From NCBI GenBank assembly GCA_022841475.1, contig JALHRJ010000001.1, forward strand, positions 1 to 64,000: 64,000 nucleotides of DNA, in the 5' to 3' direction. Source of the DNA: Cyclobacteriaceae bacterium (GTDB taxonomy: Bacteria; Bacteroidota; Bacteroidia; Cytophagales; Cyclobacteriaceae). The number at the start of each line of letters is the position of its first letter. Within the stretch, counting starts at the first letter, position 1. Of this stretch, positions 62,192-64,000 are shown piece by piece. The position numbers were made by a program, and so were the translations under genes. The notes beneath the pieces were generated by a model. The model saw nothing but the letters and a program-made list of their open reading frames with translations, had not been told where the DNA came from and ran no database searches.

Positions 62192-64000
62192 TCATCCATA
62201 CACATAGTTATATCCGTTAGCCGACACTTTGTAGTCATTAAGAAGTATGATCACATTTCGGATTTTGGCTTCGTTGTATAGTCTATTTATTTTATCAAGA
62301 TGAAATTTCTTGGTATAGTTGGATCGAACAACATAAATGTTAGCATTTGTGTATTTCATCAGAATGATATACTCCGAAACAAAACCCATTGGTGGCGAAT
62401 CAAGAATTATCGTGTTATAAGATTGTTTAAGTGTAGTGATAAGCTGATCCATTCGGGGAAGTCCAATCAGGTCAAGGGGATTGGGAGGAATGGGGCCCGA
62501 GGTGATTACATCCAAACCTTTTATATGGGTCACATTGATACTCTCCTTTAATGAACATGCACCAATTAAATAACTGGAAAGTCCCACATCATTTTTTAGT
62601 TGAAATAATGTAGCGACTTTAGGTCTGCGCATATCGCAGTCAATCACAATCGTTCTTTTACCGGAATGCGCCATGGCCACAGCCAGATTAACAGAGCAAA
62701 ATGTTTTACCTTCACTCTCAACAGATGACGTGATACCGATCACATTATTTTCATTTCCCAAGGTGAGGTATTGCAAATTGACCCGCAAGGATCGAAACGA
62801 CTCACCAATGGCCGATTTCGCCTGCGCAACAATCACAGATGCCAACTCATTTTTGTTGCCATGCGAAATACTACCGATGTAGGGAATGCTGGTATTTTGC
62901 TCAATGTCTTTTGGAATAATGATGTTGTCATTAATTACATCCTTAAAAACGATCAACCCTAAGGAAAAAGCGAATCCAAAAAGTACCGTCAGTAAATAGA
63001 TTAATTTTTTATTGGGTGTAATAGGTCCGGCACCGACTTGCTGAGCCCGATCTACAATTGTTTTTTCAACCGTATTTGAGGCGATCGCTATTCCGGCTTC
63101 TGCCTTTTTTTCAAGTAAGTAGTTATATACGTTATCGTTAAAGTCAAACTGTCGTTTAATACTTACCAGCTCACGCTCGCTTTGCGGAAGCCCCTGCACA
63201 TTTCTCTTTACTTCATAAATCTGTGCATTGATATCGGCCAATGCCTGGCTGGAAGCACCTATAAAATTGCGAACATTATCAAGCAAGGCCCTTTTTACAC
63301 TTGTTATTTTAAGTTCCAGAATTTCCACTACGGGGTTTCCTTCTTTGGTACTATAATTTAAACCAATACGCTCTTGATTTAGTCTCGCTAATTCCATCAA
63401 GAGGTTATTCAACAACGGATCTTCAATACCGAAGGTAGAGGGTGCACTAATATTTTTTGGATCGCTCTCTTTCTCCATGGAATTGGCTATGTATTGATAA
63501 TACTTAAGTTTTTGTGATAGTAATGATCTATCCGATTCTAGTTTATCAAGATTCCGGGTAAGATTTTCTGCGGTAGTATTAATATCCAGAATATTATTTC
63601 GAGACCGGAATGATTGAAGTGAACTTTCTACCTGACGCAACTCATCCGAAACCCCACCCAGTTGGTTATCAATAAACCGAATGGTTTTAAGTCCTAATTC
63701 ATTTTTTTTGTATAGCTCATTGGTGCGATAGACCTCTAATAAGGTGTTTAATAGTACTATTCCTTTCTCCGGATTAGTTACTTTAAGTTTCAATTCAACA
63801 AGATTCGACTCGCGCGAGATGGGTTTTATTTCCAATCGTTCCAGATAGGAGCTGGCCAGGGAATTAAGATTATGAATTACAAAATAATATTCAATACTAC
63901 TCTCAGTAGTAAAGGGCTGCTTATACTGAATTTTGAATCCCAAATTCAACTCACTTATCATGTTCCCTACTAATCCGGCAGTTTGAATATCTACCTGGGT
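62192..64000 (-). CDS. Wzc-type polysaccharide co-polymerase / tyrosine autokinase (5' part beyond window)
   Basis: The gene runs off the right edge: 602 codons are visible and the frame is still open at base 64000, so the first listed Met is internal. Periplasmic coiled-coil region (GumC-like, with the PxxP-containing segment AGPITPNKK), a transmembrane helix (about residues 332-352 of the visible part), then a BY-kinase domain with Walker A SVESEGKTF, Walker A' VIDCDMRRP and Walker B IILDSPP. The C-terminus ends NGYNYVYG, a short tyrosine tail. It controls chain length and export of the polysaccharide, together with the Wzx and Wzy-type genes downstream. Confidence 0.93.
   Translation of the reverse strand, partial: TQVDIQTAGLVGNMISELNLGFKIQYKQPFTTESSIEYYFVIHNLNSLASSYLERLEIKPISRESNLVELKLKVTNPEKGIVLLNTLLEVYRTNELYKKNELGLKTIRFIDNQLGGVSDELRQVESSLQSFRSRNNILDINTTAENLTRNLDKLESDRSLLSQKLKYYQYIANSMEKESDPKNISAPSTFGIEDPLLNNLLMELARLNQERIGLNYSTKEGNPVVEILELKITSVKRALLDNVRNFIGASSQALADINAQIYEVKRNVQGLPQSERELVSIKRQFDFNDNVYNYLLEKKAEAGIAIASNTVEKTIVDRAQQVGAGPITPNKKLIYLLTVLFGFAFSLGLIVFKDVINDNIIIPKDIEQNTSIPYIGSISHGNKNELASVIVAQAKSAIGESFRSLRVNLQYLTLGNENNVIGITSSVESEGKTFCSVNLAVAMAHSGKRTIVIDCDMRRPKVATLFQLKNDVGLSSYLIGACSLKESINVTHIKGLDVITSGPIPPNPLDLIGLPRMDQLITTLKQSYNTIILDSPPMGFVSEYIILMKYTNANIYVVRSNYTKKFHLDKINRLYNEAKIRNVIILLNDYKVSANGYNYVYG

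Noticed and set aside
1..64000. CRISPR array, prophage, complete insertion sequence, integron
   Set aside because: No regularly spaced repeats of 25-40 bp, no capsid or integrase-type genes, and no transposase were seen. Only the short MITE-like element was found.
1..64000. tRNA, rRNA or riboswitch genes
   Set aside because: No CCA-ended cloverleaf-like region, rRNA-like stretch or known riboswitch core was recognised by eye; a covariance-model search would be the decisive test.

Overview
The window looks like chromosomal DNA of a Bacteroidota bacterium, most likely order Cytophagales. The evidence is a short RpoD of the Bacteroidetes type, an STN-domain TonB-dependent receptor followed by a DUF4249 lipoprotein, many SPII lipoproteins and small Bacteroidota-type membrane proteins, and AT-rich leaders with few Shine-Dalgarno sites. 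No rRNA, tRNA, CRISPR array, integrase or complete IS was seen. The taxonomic call is an inference from gene content.

Layout. 1-711: 3' end of rny (RNase Y). 738-902: a short terminal-inverted-repeat element (MITE-like). 1027-8007: four-gene envelope operon (unknown exported protein, TonB receptor, DUF4249 lipoprotein, MG2-like protein). 8101-11001: MFS transporter, small GNAT, YheT-like hydrolase, exported DsrE-like protein. 11017-18328 (minus): two operons, each with a D-aminoacylase-like lipoprotein paralog, plus an exported Gfo/Idh/MocA oxidoreductase. 18533-21430: cold-shock-domain protein, rpoD, acyl-lipid/CoA desaturase. 21834-31917: a stress/envelope region with an AraC-type regulator, several very small proteins, a cupin, outer-membrane beta-barrels, a soluble PAS histidine kinase and an NtrC-type sigma-54 activator.

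From 31929 to the right edge is a large exopolysaccharide/O-antigen locus. It contains: (a) a tightly packed minus-strand operon that starts with glucose-1-phosphate cytidylyltransferase (rfbF), continues through two SDR enzymes, an RfbC-like epimerase and a SAF-domain dehydrogenase, and ends with a JAMM protease, a CysO-like ubiquitin-fold sulfur carrier and a MoeZ-like E1-rhodanese; (b) GDP-L-fucose synthesis (gmd, fcl); (c) the initiating phosphoglycosyl transferase and a WecG/TagA glycosyltransferase; (d) two parallel-beta-helix exported proteins and a LamG lipoprotein; (e) a minus-strand operon with the Wzc-type kinase, Wzx flippase, Wzy/ligase-type polymerase and six further glycosyltransferases or candidates, including three tandem paralogs.

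The most notable candidate for new biology is (a). A complete Mec-CysO-MoeZ sulfur-transfer trio is translationally coupled to nucleotide-sugar genes, with no cysteine synthase beside it. This suggests, but does not prove, a sulfur-containing sugar or a sulfur-carrier step in CDP-sugar synthesis. Other points worth attention are amidohydrolase paralogs lacking the canonical metal HxH, 23-nt-spaced direct repeats upstream of two polysaccharide-locus genes, a nested inverted repeat at 48966-49031, and several small genes (48-94 codons) that are easily overlooked.
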